Below the pieces are notes generated by a model. The model had not been told where the DNA came from and ran no database searches. It was given only the letters and a program-made list of their open reading frames with translations. DNA of 64,000 nt, taken from a virus. Position numbers and translations under genes: made by a program. This document shows, piece by piece, positions 40,615 to 49,433 of the stretch; within the stretch, counting starts at the first letter, position 1, and the number at the start of each line of letters is the position of its first letter. The stretch lies in IMG/VR virus record IMGVR_UViG_3300025584_000449, positions 1 to 64,000 of that record; one strand, given 5' to 3'.

Positions 40615-40824
40615 TTATATCATATCCTTCATATTATTTACATTATAAATTTCGGTGTATTGAGTCATAAACTCTTCAAAAATTTTTAGTCTTAGTGCTT
40701 CATCTTCGATATTCTCTTGTAAAACTTCACCTAAGATTGTTTTAACTTTAGTTTTATGAGCTTTTTTAGCCTCTAAAACTTGTGGAGAATTAAGAAAAGC
40801 TTCTAGCATTTTATTTTTGAACAC
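40615..40824 (-). CDS. Small helical hypothetical protein
   Basis: 69 residues, Lys/Glu-rich helices (AKKAHKTKVKTILGEVLQEN). It overlaps the end of the upstream gene by 14 bases and is followed at 2 bases by the next gene. Function not recognised. Confidence 0.55.
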   Translation of the reverse strand: MFKNKMLEAFLNSPQVLEAKKAHKTKVKTILGEVLQENIEDEALRLKIFEEFMTQYTEIYNVNNMKDMI

Positions 40825-41167
40825 TATTATCCTTCTGAAAAAACAGTTCTAAATTACCGTCTTTATTTTCTTGAGCAAAAGCAAAGCGCCAACTTTCTTC
40901 ATATAGCTTATCTAACGCCCCAATAGTTATTTTTTTGGATGAGGTTAGTTCTATAGTTTTCCAATTATCGCTTTTCTTTTTTCTCTTTGCTTTCTTTTTA
41001 GCTGTCGGTATAACTGTTTTAGTTTCTTTTTTTACTTCTTTTTTTGCTGGTGTTTTAGCTTTTGCTTTAGTCACTTTTTTGACTGAGGTTCTGCTTTTTG
41101 CTTTGTCCTCAAGCGTAACACCTGCTGCAATTTCTGCCTTGGTTCGTCTTACTCTTTTTTGAGCCAT
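40811..41167 (-). CDS. Histone H1-like Lys/Ala-rich protein
   Basis: 118 residues. Residues about 1-66 are rich in Lys, Ala, Thr and Pro (KAKAKTPAKKEVKKETK), like the disordered tails of H1-like bacterial nucleoid proteins, and the remaining 50 residues form a small alpha/beta part (WKTIELTSSKKITIGALDKL). It may coat phage DNA or RNA. It shares its last base region with the ClpP gene junction (TAATGG). Confidence 0.6.
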   Translation of the reverse strand: MAQKRVRRTKAEIAAGVTLEDKAKSRTSVKKVTKAKAKTPAKKEVKKETKTVIPTAKKKAKRKKKSDNWKTIELTSSKKITIGALDKLYEESWRFAFAQENKDGNLELFFQKDNSVQK

Positions 41168-41784
41168 TATATTATCTCATCTATAAGTTCAAACTCTAAA
41201 CACTGCTCAGCAGTGAGATAAAAATCATGCTCCATTTTTCTTTTCCAATAAGCTATATCCTTATTAGAAAATTCTGCGAAAAGTTCATACAATCTATTTT
41301 GTAATTTTGTTAAATGTTTAACTTCATTGGTGATTGTAGAAACTTTCCCGCTATACCAAGAGCTTATTTGATGAATCATAGCATAGCTATCTTGACCCAT
41401 CGACCTTACCCCTGTGCCTGAAACTAATAGTACTGCTGCTGCAGACATTGCTGTTCCAAAACATCTTGTATTAATCAGGACTGGGGCTGTTCGAACAATA
41501 TCAACTAACCCGTAACACCCATATATATCTCCCCCATAAGAGGATATTTCTAGGGTGATGGGTTTCTTTTTATCAGCTTCATCAGATAATTGATTTATTA
41601 ATCTAATTATTTGTGAAAGCCAAATAGGTGATATAAGTTCAACATCATCAGTAAAGTATATTATTCTTTCTTTTGAATTAAAGGACCATTCGGTCTCGTA
41701 GAATAATAATTCTTTACGTTTTAGATCTAAATCAGATCCTTCTAAAATTTTTGGTTTTTTACTATTTTCTATAGAAGGATTCAT
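41167..41784 (-). CDS. ClpP-like serine protease
   Basis: 205 residues of the ClpP/crotonase-fold protease family. The expected triad is visible: S114 in GTAMSAAA, H138 in AMIHQI and D187 in MEHDFYLTAEQC. The SSYGGDIYGCYGLVDIV loop is the oxyanion segment. The length matches ClpP. Such phage proteases may act in head maturation or in host protein turnover with Clp ATPases. Its operon carries cold-shock and DNA-binding-like proteins and no capsid genes, which favours a cellular role. The start overlaps nothing but lies 8 bases from the cold-shock gene. Confidence 0.9.
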   Translation of the reverse strand: MNPSIENSKKPKILEGSDLDLKRKELLFYETEWSFNSKERIIYFTDDVELISPIWLSQIIRLINQLSDEADKKKPITLEISSYGGDIYGCYGLVDIVRTAPVLINTRCFGTAMSAAAVLLVSGTGVRSMGQDSYAMIHQISSWYSGKVSTITNEVKHLTKLQNRLYELFAEFSNKDIAYWKRKMEHDFYLTAEQCLEFELIDEII

Positions 41785-41791
41785 GGACTAC

Positions 41792-42016
41792 CTATTCCTC
41801 TACAGATGCCAGTATAGTCACATCAAAAGCCTGAAGACCCTTGCCTGTATCTTGAATCTCAAACTCTACAGCTTGATTTCTTCTAAGCTTTTTATATCCA
41901 TCCATGTCGATTTGAGAAAAATGAACAAAGATTTCACTAGGATTACCATCTTCTTCTAGAAAACCATATCCTTTCTTTGCCGAAAACCATTTAACTCTTC
42001 CTTCAACTTTTTCCAT
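41792..42016 (-). CDS. Cold-shock domain protein
   Basis: 74 residues, one complete cold-shock domain. RNP1 is KGYGFL and RNP2 is IFVHF, preceded by VKWFSAKKGYG. It should bind single-stranded RNA or DNA and melt RNA structures, which could matter in a genome with so many structured RNAs. It overlaps the upstream gene by 14 bases. Confidence 0.93.
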   Translation of the reverse strand: MEKVEGRVKWFSAKKGYGFLEEDGNPSEIFVHFSQIDMDGYKKLRRNQAVEFEIQDTGKGLQAFDVTILASVEE

Positions 42017-42254
42017 TCTTCACTTCCTTAACAAAATTCTCTATGTATCTTAGTTGTCTTATTAGACTATTTAAATTATTTCCATATAGCTGAATTTCCT
42101 GACTATTAACATCAGTGGCCTTTTTAAATTTGCAATGTAATAATGTTACATTAGATGATTGCTTACATACTTTTTCGCATGTCATACATATTTTATTAAT
42201 TCCAAATTTTTCAGCTGCTGGCCAATTCTCTATTTTATTTTTCATTCTTTTCAC
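42003..42254 (-). CDS. Cysteine-rich hypothetical protein
   Basis: 83 residues with ICMTCEKVCKQ and LLHCKF, suggesting a small metal-binding module, then Asn/Leu-rich helices. A second ATG at 42245 is possible. It is the first gene after the long noncoding region at 42265-43111, with no clear terminator between, so that RNA may be the leader of this operon. Confidence 0.55.
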   Translation of the reverse strand: MKRMKNKIENWPAAEKFGINKICMTCEKVCKQSSNVTLLHCKFKKATDVNSQEIQLYGNNLNSLIRQLRYIENFVKEVKNGKS

Positions 42255-42264
42255 ACGGTTTAGC

Positions 42265-43111
42265 TATACTTGCTAGACTGCTTTGAGTCACGCTCTTTTG
42301 AGCGCAACAGACCTCAATGGCAGTCTTTGGCGATAGAGCTTCTTTTTAGAAAGCTCCGTTTCTTTTAAACCACCAATTCTTTTGATGAACGGAACGTTTA
42401 TCTTTGTGTCACCAGTGACACACATCTATAGCTAGTTTGATTACACACGTCGTCGAGACCCAGTTATTAACATTACTAATAATACGAATAATTGAATATT
42501 GTATATAATTCAACTGTATTTTGTAATGTTACAACTATAGATCACATGTAAGTAATAACTATTTATTTATAATAACGTTAGATATTATAACATAAACTAA
42601 TTATTATCTTCTTGTGAACTATCAGTTTTAATATTGACTGAAGTCACAACAATAAGATTGGTATTTTGTGCAAGTATTCGATTATTCGTATTATTAGTAA
42701 TATTAATAACCACTTAATGGTGTGGCACAAATTAATTCTTCTCGTTAGCGAAACGTTAACGTTCTTTACATTTGTAAAGATTAGACTGTAATCAGTACTT
42801 CAACTCAGGACCTACTTGTCGTTATAAACTATAGCGTCCTATAGTTCTTTCGCGCAAAGCATATATCCCGCGAATTCGTACTTGTCGAAGACAACTAGAA
42901 AAAGTTCTTACCTGGGGTACTTTTTTAAGTTTTATATGACGAAGTCTTCATAAAATTAAAAGGTGCCCTTGGTTGGAACTTTCTTCGTTACGTGTTTCTT
43001 CGAAGAAGTTAAAATACAACACTAACGGATCGTTAGTGTCTTCTATAAATTAATATAAAATTATGACTACGAATTCTAAATCATAGCTCGGCTACGATTT
43101 TATTTGCTATA
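42265..43111 (-). ncRNA. Long structured noncoding RNA candidate 2 (about 850 nt)
   Basis: No gene fits in this 850-base stretch. It begins on the minus strand just after a GGTATAAGAA element with a 9-bp hairpin (AATCGTAGC/GCTATGATT). Further helices are at 43019-43039 (ACACTAAC/GTTAGTGT), 42827-42846 (AACTATAG/CTATAGTT), 42764-42779 (CTTTACA/TGTAAAG), a 30-nt arm pair 42681-42710 with 42463-42492 (29 of 30 positions pair), and a 3' domain 42275-42281 with 42320-42326 containing CGCTC/GAGCG. It is probably an ornate RNA of the giant phage type or a very long operon leader. Confidence 0.65.
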
Positions 43112-43121
43112 TTCTTATACC
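43112..43121 (-). promoter_or_regulatory. GGTATAAGAA promoter-like element
   Basis: Minus strand GGTATAAGAA directly upstream of the long noncoding region 2, ten bases left of the stop codon at 43130. Confidence 0.6.
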
Positions 43122-43129
43122 GTAATAAT

Positions 43130-43450
43130 CTACGTATTATCAAGCAGTTTGTCAACCTTTTTATTTAATTCATTGACTTCAGCTAGTAACCCGGCTACGG
43201 CTTTAAGTATTAAAGTTGTAACTTCATCTTCTGGATCTACATCAATATCATTAAATGTTACATTACTCCAGCCAGACGGCATATTAATTAATGGAGTAGT
43301 AGTACTATGTGTTTTACCTGTGGTAGAGCCACCAGAAGTATCGACATAGAGCGTGTTTTGGTTTTCACTCCAAGTTGTATTATCTATATAGGATTTGAGC
43401 TCTCCATAGAACACACCTATACCTTTTTTGTTAGCCTTTTCATCCTTCAT
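43130..43450 (-). CDS. Hypothetical protein with virion-like C-terminal helix
   Basis: 106 residues from the ATG at 43450, which has GAGGA five bases upstream; an ATG at 43462 is less well placed. A Thr/Ser-rich middle (DTSGGSTTGKTHSTTTPL) precedes DVDPEDEVTTLILKAVAGLL and a short coiled coil (AEVNELNKKVDKLLDNT). This end resembles C-terminal trimerising segments of phage fibre proteins. It overlaps the upstream gene by 11 bases. Confidence 0.5.
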   Translation of the reverse strand: MKDEKANKKGIGVFYGELKSYIDNTTWSENQNTLYVDTSGGSTTGKTHSTTTPLINMPSGWSNVTFNDIDVDPEDEVTTLILKAVAGLLAEVNELNKKVDKLLDNT

Positions 43451-43784
43451 ATGATTCCTCAATTAGTTTTATAATATTATTCTTTTCTTCTTCTGTATTA
43501 TACTCATACGTCATTATAGCAGTAAACGTAGTAGGTATAAAACGCAAGAATCCCTCCTTTAAAGGAGCTGGAGATATTACGTAACTAGAGTGAATCCATA
43601 TTGTTGGCATCTCTTGATAAGCTTTTTCATCTGGCTTCTTATTTAATAAGCTTATCGAAGTTCCTTTAGCCTCTGAGCATTTTCCTGATAGCGCATCCTC
43701 TAGAGTTGCGTCCAGCCAGAAAATCTCTCCTCCCATTACGTGTATTTCTGAAATTGTGTGTTTCTTTAGAATATCAAATGTCAT
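43440..43784 (-). CDS. Hypothetical protein (114 aa)
   Basis: 114 residues, mixed alpha/beta, with no recognised motif (MTFDILKKHTISEIHVMGG onward). It starts three bases after the PurA stop. Function unknown. Confidence 0.55.
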   Translation of the reverse strand: MTFDILKKHTISEIHVMGGEIFWLDATLEDALSGKCSEAKGTSISLLNKKPDEKAYQEMPTIWIHSSYVISPAPLKEGFLRFIPTTFTAIMTYEYNTEEEKNNIIKLIEESYEG

Positions 43785-43786
43785 AT

Positions 43787-44815
43787 TTATATATCGGTTG
43801 GGTTTCCTGAAAAAATTATTTTGTTCTCTTTAATATTGTTATGTTCTAATAAAAAGTCAAGCACAAAACCTTTAAACACCTCAAAAGTTTCAAATACTTG
43901 TAATCTATTGTAAGCATGTAACTTAAATGTTCCTACTAGAATTAAAATATCAATCTTGTTGAAGATCACATTGTTAGTTCCAGTAGCTGTTATTGCATAG
44001 GATAGTTTATCTAGATCTAGCCATCCTATATGTCTCTGTCTACCAGTAGTTACTCCGATCTCATTTCCTTCTATACGAATTTTATCGAAGATTTCATCGT
44101 CAAGACCTTGTTCTCTGAATTGTTTAAATCCTGAATAAGTCTCGTACACTTTAGCACATCCATAGATATCTCTAAGACTTTGAGGAGCTACTCCAGCCGT
44201 GAAGGCAGAGCAGGGCAATACACTGCTTGAGGTTACATATGGGTAATCTCCATGGTCTATGTCTAGCCAGAACCCTTGAGCGCCTTCGAATAATATATTG
44301 ATGTCTCGAAAGCCATCCAATTTATTTAATACTTTTACCGGATCCACAGTAAAGTCTTTTAGTAACGGGTGTGTCTCTGCTCTGATGTTTGTTCTATGCA
44401 TTTTTCCAGCATAGCACGGGCCGTTGCCTTGAAGCGTGACTCCAATAGAGCTATCTTTTTTATCTTGTTTTAGATGTTTATCTTCTATTACGTGAGCATT
44501 CTTTGCAATAAATAATCTATTGCGAATGTCCATATCAGAGGCATTTTCAACTTCTTCAAGCTCTTCTAAGAATTTCTCTGGATTGACTACGCAACCCGGC
44601 CCTATTAAAGATTTGGTTGATGCTTTTACTGGAAAGGGAATAGAATGTGTTTGTATCTTTTTTCCATCTATATATGATGTATGTCCTGCATTATGTCCGC
44701 CGTTGAAGCGAACTACCCAATCATAATTAAATGTTTTTTGGAGAGATGTGCTCACCTTCCCTTTCCCTTCGTCGCCCAGCTGTAACCCCACCACAATGTC
44801 TGAATTCAAATTCAT
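43787..44815 (-). CDS. purA: Adenylosuccinate synthetase PurA
   Basis: 342 residues; bacterial PurA is about 430, so this is a compact phage/archaeal-type form. Motifs: the GTP loop GDEGKGK (catalytic D15), FNGGHNAGHT, GPGCVV, QGNGPCYAGKMHRTNIRA, FEGAQGFWLDIDHGDYPYVTSS and VTTGRQRHIGWLD. It makes adenylosuccinate from IMP and aspartate using GTP. The catalytic Asp is kept; in the related phage enzyme PurZ (2-aminoadenine pathway) I recall it as replaced, which favours ordinary PurA. It starts inside the end of an HNH gene (ATGA). Confidence 0.9.
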   Translation of the reverse strand: MNLNSDIVVGLQLGDEGKGKVSTSLQKTFNYDWVVRFNGGHNAGHTSYIDGKKIQTHSIPFPVKASTKSLIGPGCVVNPEKFLEELEEVENASDMDIRNRLFIAKNAHVIEDKHLKQDKKDSSIGVTLQGNGPCYAGKMHRTNIRAETHPLLKDFTVDPVKVLNKLDGFRDINILFEGAQGFWLDIDHGDYPYVTSSSVLPCSAFTAGVAPQSLRDIYGCAKVYETYSGFKQFREQGLDDEIFDKIRIEGNEIGVTTGRQRHIGWLDLDKLSYAITATGTNNVIFNKIDILILVGTFKLHAYNRLQVFETFEVFKGFVLDFLLEHNNIKENKIIFSGNPTDI

Positions 44816-45660
44816 ATTTTCTTATATTCCTTATAATATTGTGCAAATTTTGCAAATGTTGCATGATTTCTACCATATTTTTTATGATAGTTTTTATGAC
44901 AAATTTCACATAAAGTTATTCCATTATATAAATTATATCTGTCTTCCGGAAAGTTAGCCCAACTATTTAAATGGTGAGCATTTAAATTTTTTCCCTTGTT
45001 ATTTTTACATATACAGCAAGTATACTTATCGCGGGCAAAGATAGAAGTGCGCCACTGTTTATTTTCACTAGTGCTTCTTTCTGCTAGACGCTCTTTATCA
45101 GATTTATTATGATTGTAATTAAAATGGTAAATACCTTTTTGTCTAGATATGCACCCACAAGATTTAGTTACTCCAGTTTTTAAACTATGGGCAATAACAG
45201 TCGGTTCATTGCCGCAGTCACATTTACATACCCATTTAGTAAATCCATTTAAATCATTTTTAGCTCTTTTAATTACAATTAATTTACCAAATCTTTGATT
45301 AACAAGATTGTCAAGTCGTGTTATACAGCCACAAGATTTAGTACGTTTACTTTTTAAACTTTTAGATTTTACAATTTTTTCATTTCCACAACTACATTTG
45401 CATAACCATTTTTGATTTCCAACATATTTAACTACAGTTAGTTTGCCAAAAATTTTCCCTACTAAGTCTTTAACTTTTAAAACTAAACAACCACAAGATT
45501 TAGTATGACCTGAAAGCAATTTACTTCCTACAATAACTTTTTCATTTCCACAATCACACTTACAAGCCCATAATATTTTTCTGTGTTTATTTTTACCAGC
45601 TATTTTAATTACTGTTAATCTACCAAACTTTTGTCCAGTTAAATCTATAAGTTTACCCAT
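44812..45660 (-). CDS. HNH homing endonuclease with three zinc-repeat DNA-binding modules
   Basis: 282 residues. Three repeats (about 5-58, 64-109 and 116-173) each follow the pattern FG-(K/R)-LTV-(I/V) ... W-x-CKC-(D/S)-CGNE ... KSCGC, with four or more cysteines each; they look like DNA-binding modules of phage homing nucleases. The C-terminus is an HNH nuclease (YTCCICKNNKGKNLNAHH and LCEICHKNYH). It is inserted just upstream of purA with ATGA coupling and followed by no terminator, so it behaves like a freestanding mobile gene in the operon. Confidence 0.85.
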   Translation of the reverse strand: MGKLIDLTGQKFGRLTVIKIAGKNKHRKILWACKCDCGNEKVIVGSKLLSGHTKSCGCLVLKVKDLVGKIFGKLTVVKYVGNQKWLCKCSCGNEKIVKSKSLKSKRTKSCGCITRLDNLVNQRFGKLIVIKRAKNDLNGFTKWVCKCDCGNEPTVIAHSLKTGVTKSCGCISRQKGIYHFNYNHNKSDKERLAERSTSENKQWRTSIFARDKYTCCICKNNKGKNLNAHHLNSWANFPEDRYNLYNGITLCEICHKNYHKKYGRNHATFAKFAQYYKEYKKI

Positions 45661-45679
45661 TCATTTTCCTTAAACAAAA

Positions 45680-45709
45680 ATAGGATGTGAGAATGTTCTC
45701 ACACCCTAT
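45680..45709 (-). terminator. Rho-independent terminator
   Basis: ATAGGGTGTGAGAA and TTCTCACATCCTAT pair in a 14-bp stem with one mismatch, followed on the minus strand by TTTTTG. It closes the lipoprotein/lyase operon. Confidence 0.92.
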
Positions 45710-45728
45710 CTCAATAATTTTAAATCTA

Positions 45729-46859
45729 CTATATGTCCGGTATACTTGTGACAGAGGTTGCACGTTCTGAGACATAATTTATAGTATCATAATGTAAGTC
45801 TAATTCGCTAAACGACCCAGGCCTTAGTAGAGCAAACTCTCTTTCACCTAAATCATATTCGCTACTCGCTATATCCAAGAACTCGTTCGCCCACGAATAA
45901 GTACCACGCTCTTCCCTTTCAAAATTAATAAAATCTCCCAGTACTTGGTCCATAATGAAAAAGTTAGTTGTAAGAAAAATACTACTTACTTTTCCATTTG
46001 GAAATAGCTCTGTCTTTTGAAAAGGCTCAAATGGGTCATACTCAGCATAGTAATTCTGCAATGCTGCTTCACACACAACTAGCCTTTGCTTACTTAAGAA
46101 AGGTAAACTGTTTAAATGTGCTATTTGTCTGTGTCTATCTATGTGTAGCTCTGACGGTGAATGAATAGTTCCAAAATGATTCTTCATAGCACCTGTTACA
46201 TAACCTTTATGTCCTTTAAATAGACTTAAATTGATAATATGATTAGCTTGTTCAACCACTGTGGGAATTTGCTCTGCCGCCCCATTAGGGAAAGTAAAGC
46301 TTTCTCCTAATACTCTATTATCATAATCTACTATCTCTACCCCATTAAACGTTGACCCATACCATTTATTAGTCCAGAAAGAGGGCCAACGTCTAACTAT
46401 ATCATATAGTTTTATATCCTGGTGTGGTATACCATACTCTATTAAAGAGTTAGTTACTGCTCTAGCAAACGTAGGTGATGAGTTAGGTAAATCCTCATCG
46501 TAGCAATTCATATTCATTTTTATTGCTACTTTATCTCCTGATTGATAATTACTTAATACTAGACCCCACGCTTCGGTCATAGAGCTAGTATCAGAAAGAC
46601 GCATTAATCCCCACTCAAAAGCGTTCTTCAAATTATCGTAATTATTATAATCTTCCCAATAGTTAGAGCTATAATCCCAATCGTTAAGATTAGGATCATA
46701 GGCTCTTACTATTCTATTCGTGGCTACTACTGAAGCTGATGTCGGCGGCGAATGTTGATTACCATTAGGAAAATAGAGTGTAGAGATATCCCTACACCCC
46801 ATTATTCCCATGCTTCCTATAAGAGTGCCAAGAAAAGTACGTCTAGTATACTTACTCAT
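45729..46859 (-). CDS. Tat-exported DUF362-like lipoprotein
   Basis: 376 residues. The N-terminus carries a twin-arginine signal (RRTFLGTLIGSMG) ending in a lipobox-like IMGC, so the protein should be folded in the cytoplasm, exported by Tat and lipid-anchored. The body resembles DUF362 proteins: KVAIKMNMNC, a helix with FARAVTNSLIEYGIPHQDIKLYD, and later GYVTGAMKNHFGTIHSP. DUF362 has no settled function. The start overlaps the lyase stop by one base (TAATG), so both exported proteins are made together. It is very unusual in a phage. Confidence 0.7.
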   Translation of the reverse strand: MSKYTRRTFLGTLIGSMGIMGCRDISTLYFPNGNQHSPPTSASVVATNRIVRAYDPNLNDWDYSSNYWEDYNNYDNLKNAFEWGLMRLSDTSSMTEAWGLVLSNYQSGDKVAIKMNMNCYDEDLPNSSPTFARAVTNSLIEYGIPHQDIKLYDIVRRWPSFWTNKWYGSTFNGVEIVDYDNRVLGESFTFPNGAAEQIPTVVEQANHIINLSLFKGHKGYVTGAMKNHFGTIHSPSELHIDRHRQIAHLNSLPFLSKQRLVVCEAALQNYYAEYDPFEPFQKTELFPNGKVSSIFLTTNFFIMDQVLGDFINFEREERGTYSWANEFLDIASSEYDLGEREFALLRPGSFSELDLHYDTINYVSERATSVTSIPDI

Positions 46860-49420
46860 TAGTTATTTTCTCTATTCTTAATAGCTCCCGCTATTCCAAA
46901 TCCTACTAATACTAATAACGCTATTAACGCTTTAGACTTAATAGGTGAAGCTTCTTCTATCTCTGCTGTTGTTAGCAGAAGACTTTTTCCACTTATACTA
47001 TAATGTATAGATCCAGCTTCAGTTGAGACCACTGTCTCAATATCTTTTCCATCCACTGCTACGTTGTATGCAGTGTTAGGAAGTAAGTCGAAAATATAGC
47101 AGTCATAATCCCCAGGCACAGTATAATAGAGGGATACCAGTGCTGAGTCCTGATTGTAAGTGTCAAGGAAAGACACTAACACATTTCCAATCTTAAACGA
47201 AGCTCTACTGTCAGACTCGTGACTGAGCTTAATTACTGTATCTGCTATAGAGTCTTTCGGATTAGCTTGTACCACGGTTAAGTAATTATAGTAGTCAAAG
47301 GTGTCTTTCGTACTATACTCAACTCTCCACTGTCCACCATAAATATTTTCGGAATTTGGGAAAGGATCAAAATTGTGAGTATCTACCCAATATTCATACC
47401 CTTCTCCACCGATTTTCTTAATTTCTATTTCATGGTTAGACCATATATCTACTGTAGCCTTACCTGTGTTACCTATAATATTGAATGTACTATTAGGGAA
47501 TGTACTTATATGTCCAGGAACTTCTACGCTATCTGGACTTAAGGTAAACTCAGGCTCATAAATACTATTTAAATTCAATGTTACTGGGAAATCAAATCCA
47601 TCATAAACATCTATCCTATCAAAAGTGATTACTATATCGTGATCACGTAAGTATACGTACTCTCTATCTACGTGATCTACTTTAGGCCTACAGTCGAGTT
47701 TATTTAATCTTGACTCTCCGTAAGTTTCAAGCCAACCCTCGTTAGCGTACGCATTAGTTAAATCACCTAATCCATACACATAGGATTCATCTTGATATCT
47801 ACGGGTCATGTCTGCAGTATCATGCAATATTAGCTGTCTATTATATGGCACATCAAAGCTATTTACTCCATCAAGTTCAGCAGTTTCTAGAGTTTCTCTC
47901 CATGGGAACATTTGACCACCAACATTTAATAGAACAGGATCTCCTTCGAAGGAGAAGTCAGTTCGTTGGTAATCTAGATTATTCCACCCTTTATTTTCTT
48001 CTGGATCAAAAACTCTTATAGTATTTCCAGCTACTGCTTGGTGATGATGCTTCAGAACAGTGATTCCACCGCCACCGTCGTATAATCCTGCATGTGTTAA
48101 CAAGATGTCACCAAATGCATATAAGTAGTGAGTACCTTGATCTGCGCAATTCTGATTAAACCAAATACTATTACCAGCTTGGAAGGAAGTCCACATTCTG
48201 GGCTCTACGCCAGCAGGAGTCCACTCAGAGCGCGAGAGCATTAAACCTACCCAATCACCATAATAAGATAACGGTAGGTTACTTTCTGTAATAGGCTCTA
48301 CTGAAGACTCTTTATCTTTAAATATTACACCCCAATGACTAGAGTATCTATAATCTCTAGAGGGCTGTAATTCTGCAGTAGGTTGATTGTTTAAGAACCA
48401 TCTTACATATTTACCATTAATATCTTCTGGATACCAATCACTTAAAATATAAGCAGTTACAGCCTCGCTCGGGAAATATCCATCACCCTTTTGAGCGTTA
48501 AACCCGTGAGGATTTCTCCAGAAATGGTACTTACTATGCTCATCTACCCACACATAATCATATATAAATGCTTTTAAGTAATTTTTAAAATGTGGGATCT
48601 CTGATGCTGCATCATAATTTACTGCTGTTCTCATAGCATCTGCATATAAAGCCACATTTTTCATTGTACCAGCGCCATAGTCTCTTCCACTTGGTGGGAG
48701 ACCACTTTTCCAGGTAGCTAGATTATCGTGTTCAGGGCCTGCGTATCCTAATGACATTCTAACCCATTTCCAACGATCTTCCATACCAGTTTCTACATAA
48801 TCTTCCCATCTGGGATCTTCACCACCAATAGCTAATCCCCATACAGGAGCACCCCATAAAGCTTTTACAGCTCCATTAAAATAAGGTGAGCCGTGTCGTC
48901 TAGGAACCCCATATTCATCTTCCCAATTATATATATCATACCAATTCCAGAAACCAATTGTTGGGTTATCGGGATCTTTAAATTTAGGTACTGCACATAC
49001 CCAATCTCTATATTCAGCTTTTAGGCTATCCGTGAATCCTGGGTAGTTATATATCCAGTCGTATATGCACGCAAAACTATTAAATAAATGACCATTAGAG
49101 TTAAAATTAACTTTAAGCTCATTTTCAATCATGTAGTCAAATGTTTTTTGTAGCGCAAGTTCTGCGTGTGTAGTATCTCCGGTAACTGCATATATTAATG
49201 CGTTTCCTTTGGCACCTTCCCAATTACTTCTATTTGCAAGATCATTTAGCTTACCCCATTCATATGAGTCTGGTAAATAATGTTGATTGTAAGCTCTTTC
49301 AATACGCTCAGGAGTTAAATAGAGTCTTGGATGATCATTAAAATCATACTCTTGAGCAGTTGCAAAACTAGCTGTACATACTAGAAGTAAAGAGAAAATA
49401 CCAACAAGTAGTTTATTCAT
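46859..49420 (-). CDS. Secreted heparinase II/III-like polysaccharide lyase with C-terminal anchor
   Basis: 853 residues from the ATG at 49420, which opens a Sec signal peptide (MNKLLVGIFSLLLVCTASFATA) and has GGAGAG just upstream; the ATG further upstream at 49465 would bury it. Residues about 20-370 form the alpha/alpha toroid of the family (YDFNDHPRLYLTPERIERAY, HLFNSFACIYDWIYNY), and about 380-780 the beta-sandwich (SFQAGNSIWFNQNCADQGTH, LKHHHQAVAGN). Near the end, LIALLVLVGFGIAG plus KNRENN forms a membrane anchor. It would degrade uronic-acid polysaccharides at the host surface. Family and export are clear; the substrate is not. Confidence 0.75.
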   Translation of the reverse strand: MNKLLVGIFSLLLVCTASFATAQEYDFNDHPRLYLTPERIERAYNQHYLPDSYEWGKLNDLANRSNWEGAKGNALIYAVTGDTTHAELALQKTFDYMIENELKVNFNSNGHLFNSFACIYDWIYNYPGFTDSLKAEYRDWVCAVPKFKDPDNPTIGFWNWYDIYNWEDEYGVPRRHGSPYFNGAVKALWGAPVWGLAIGGEDPRWEDYVETGMEDRWKWVRMSLGYAGPEHDNLATWKSGLPPSGRDYGAGTMKNVALYADAMRTAVNYDAASEIPHFKNYLKAFIYDYVWVDEHSKYHFWRNPHGFNAQKGDGYFPSEAVTAYILSDWYPEDINGKYVRWFLNNQPTAELQPSRDYRYSSHWGVIFKDKESSVEPITESNLPLSYYGDWVGLMLSRSEWTPAGVEPRMWTSFQAGNSIWFNQNCADQGTHYLYAFGDILLTHAGLYDGGGGITVLKHHHQAVAGNTIRVFDPEENKGWNNLDYQRTDFSFEGDPVLLNVGGQMFPWRETLETAELDGVNSFDVPYNRQLILHDTADMTRRYQDESYVYGLGDLTNAYANEGWLETYGESRLNKLDCRPKVDHVDREYVYLRDHDIVITFDRIDVYDGFDFPVTLNLNSIYEPEFTLSPDSVEVPGHISTFPNSTFNIIGNTGKATVDIWSNHEIEIKKIGGEGYEYWVDTHNFDPFPNSENIYGGQWRVEYSTKDTFDYYNYLTVVQANPKDSIADTVIKLSHESDSRASFKIGNVLVSFLDTYNQDSALVSLYYTVPGDYDCYIFDLLPNTAYNVAVDGKDIETVVSTEAGSIHYSISGKSLLLTTAEIEEASPIKSKALIALLVLVGFGIAGAIKNRENN

Positions 49421-49433
49421 ATCTCTCCAATAT

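Noticed and set aside
42463-42710. 30-bp inverted arms as ends of an insertion sequence
   Set aside because: The 188 bases between the arms encode no transposase and no target duplication is seen; the local hairpins fit RNA better.
43787-44815. PurZ (2-aminoadenylosuccinate synthetase)
   Set aside because: The catalytic Asp in GDEGKGK is retained and no other Z-genome genes are in the window; kept as a check, not a call.
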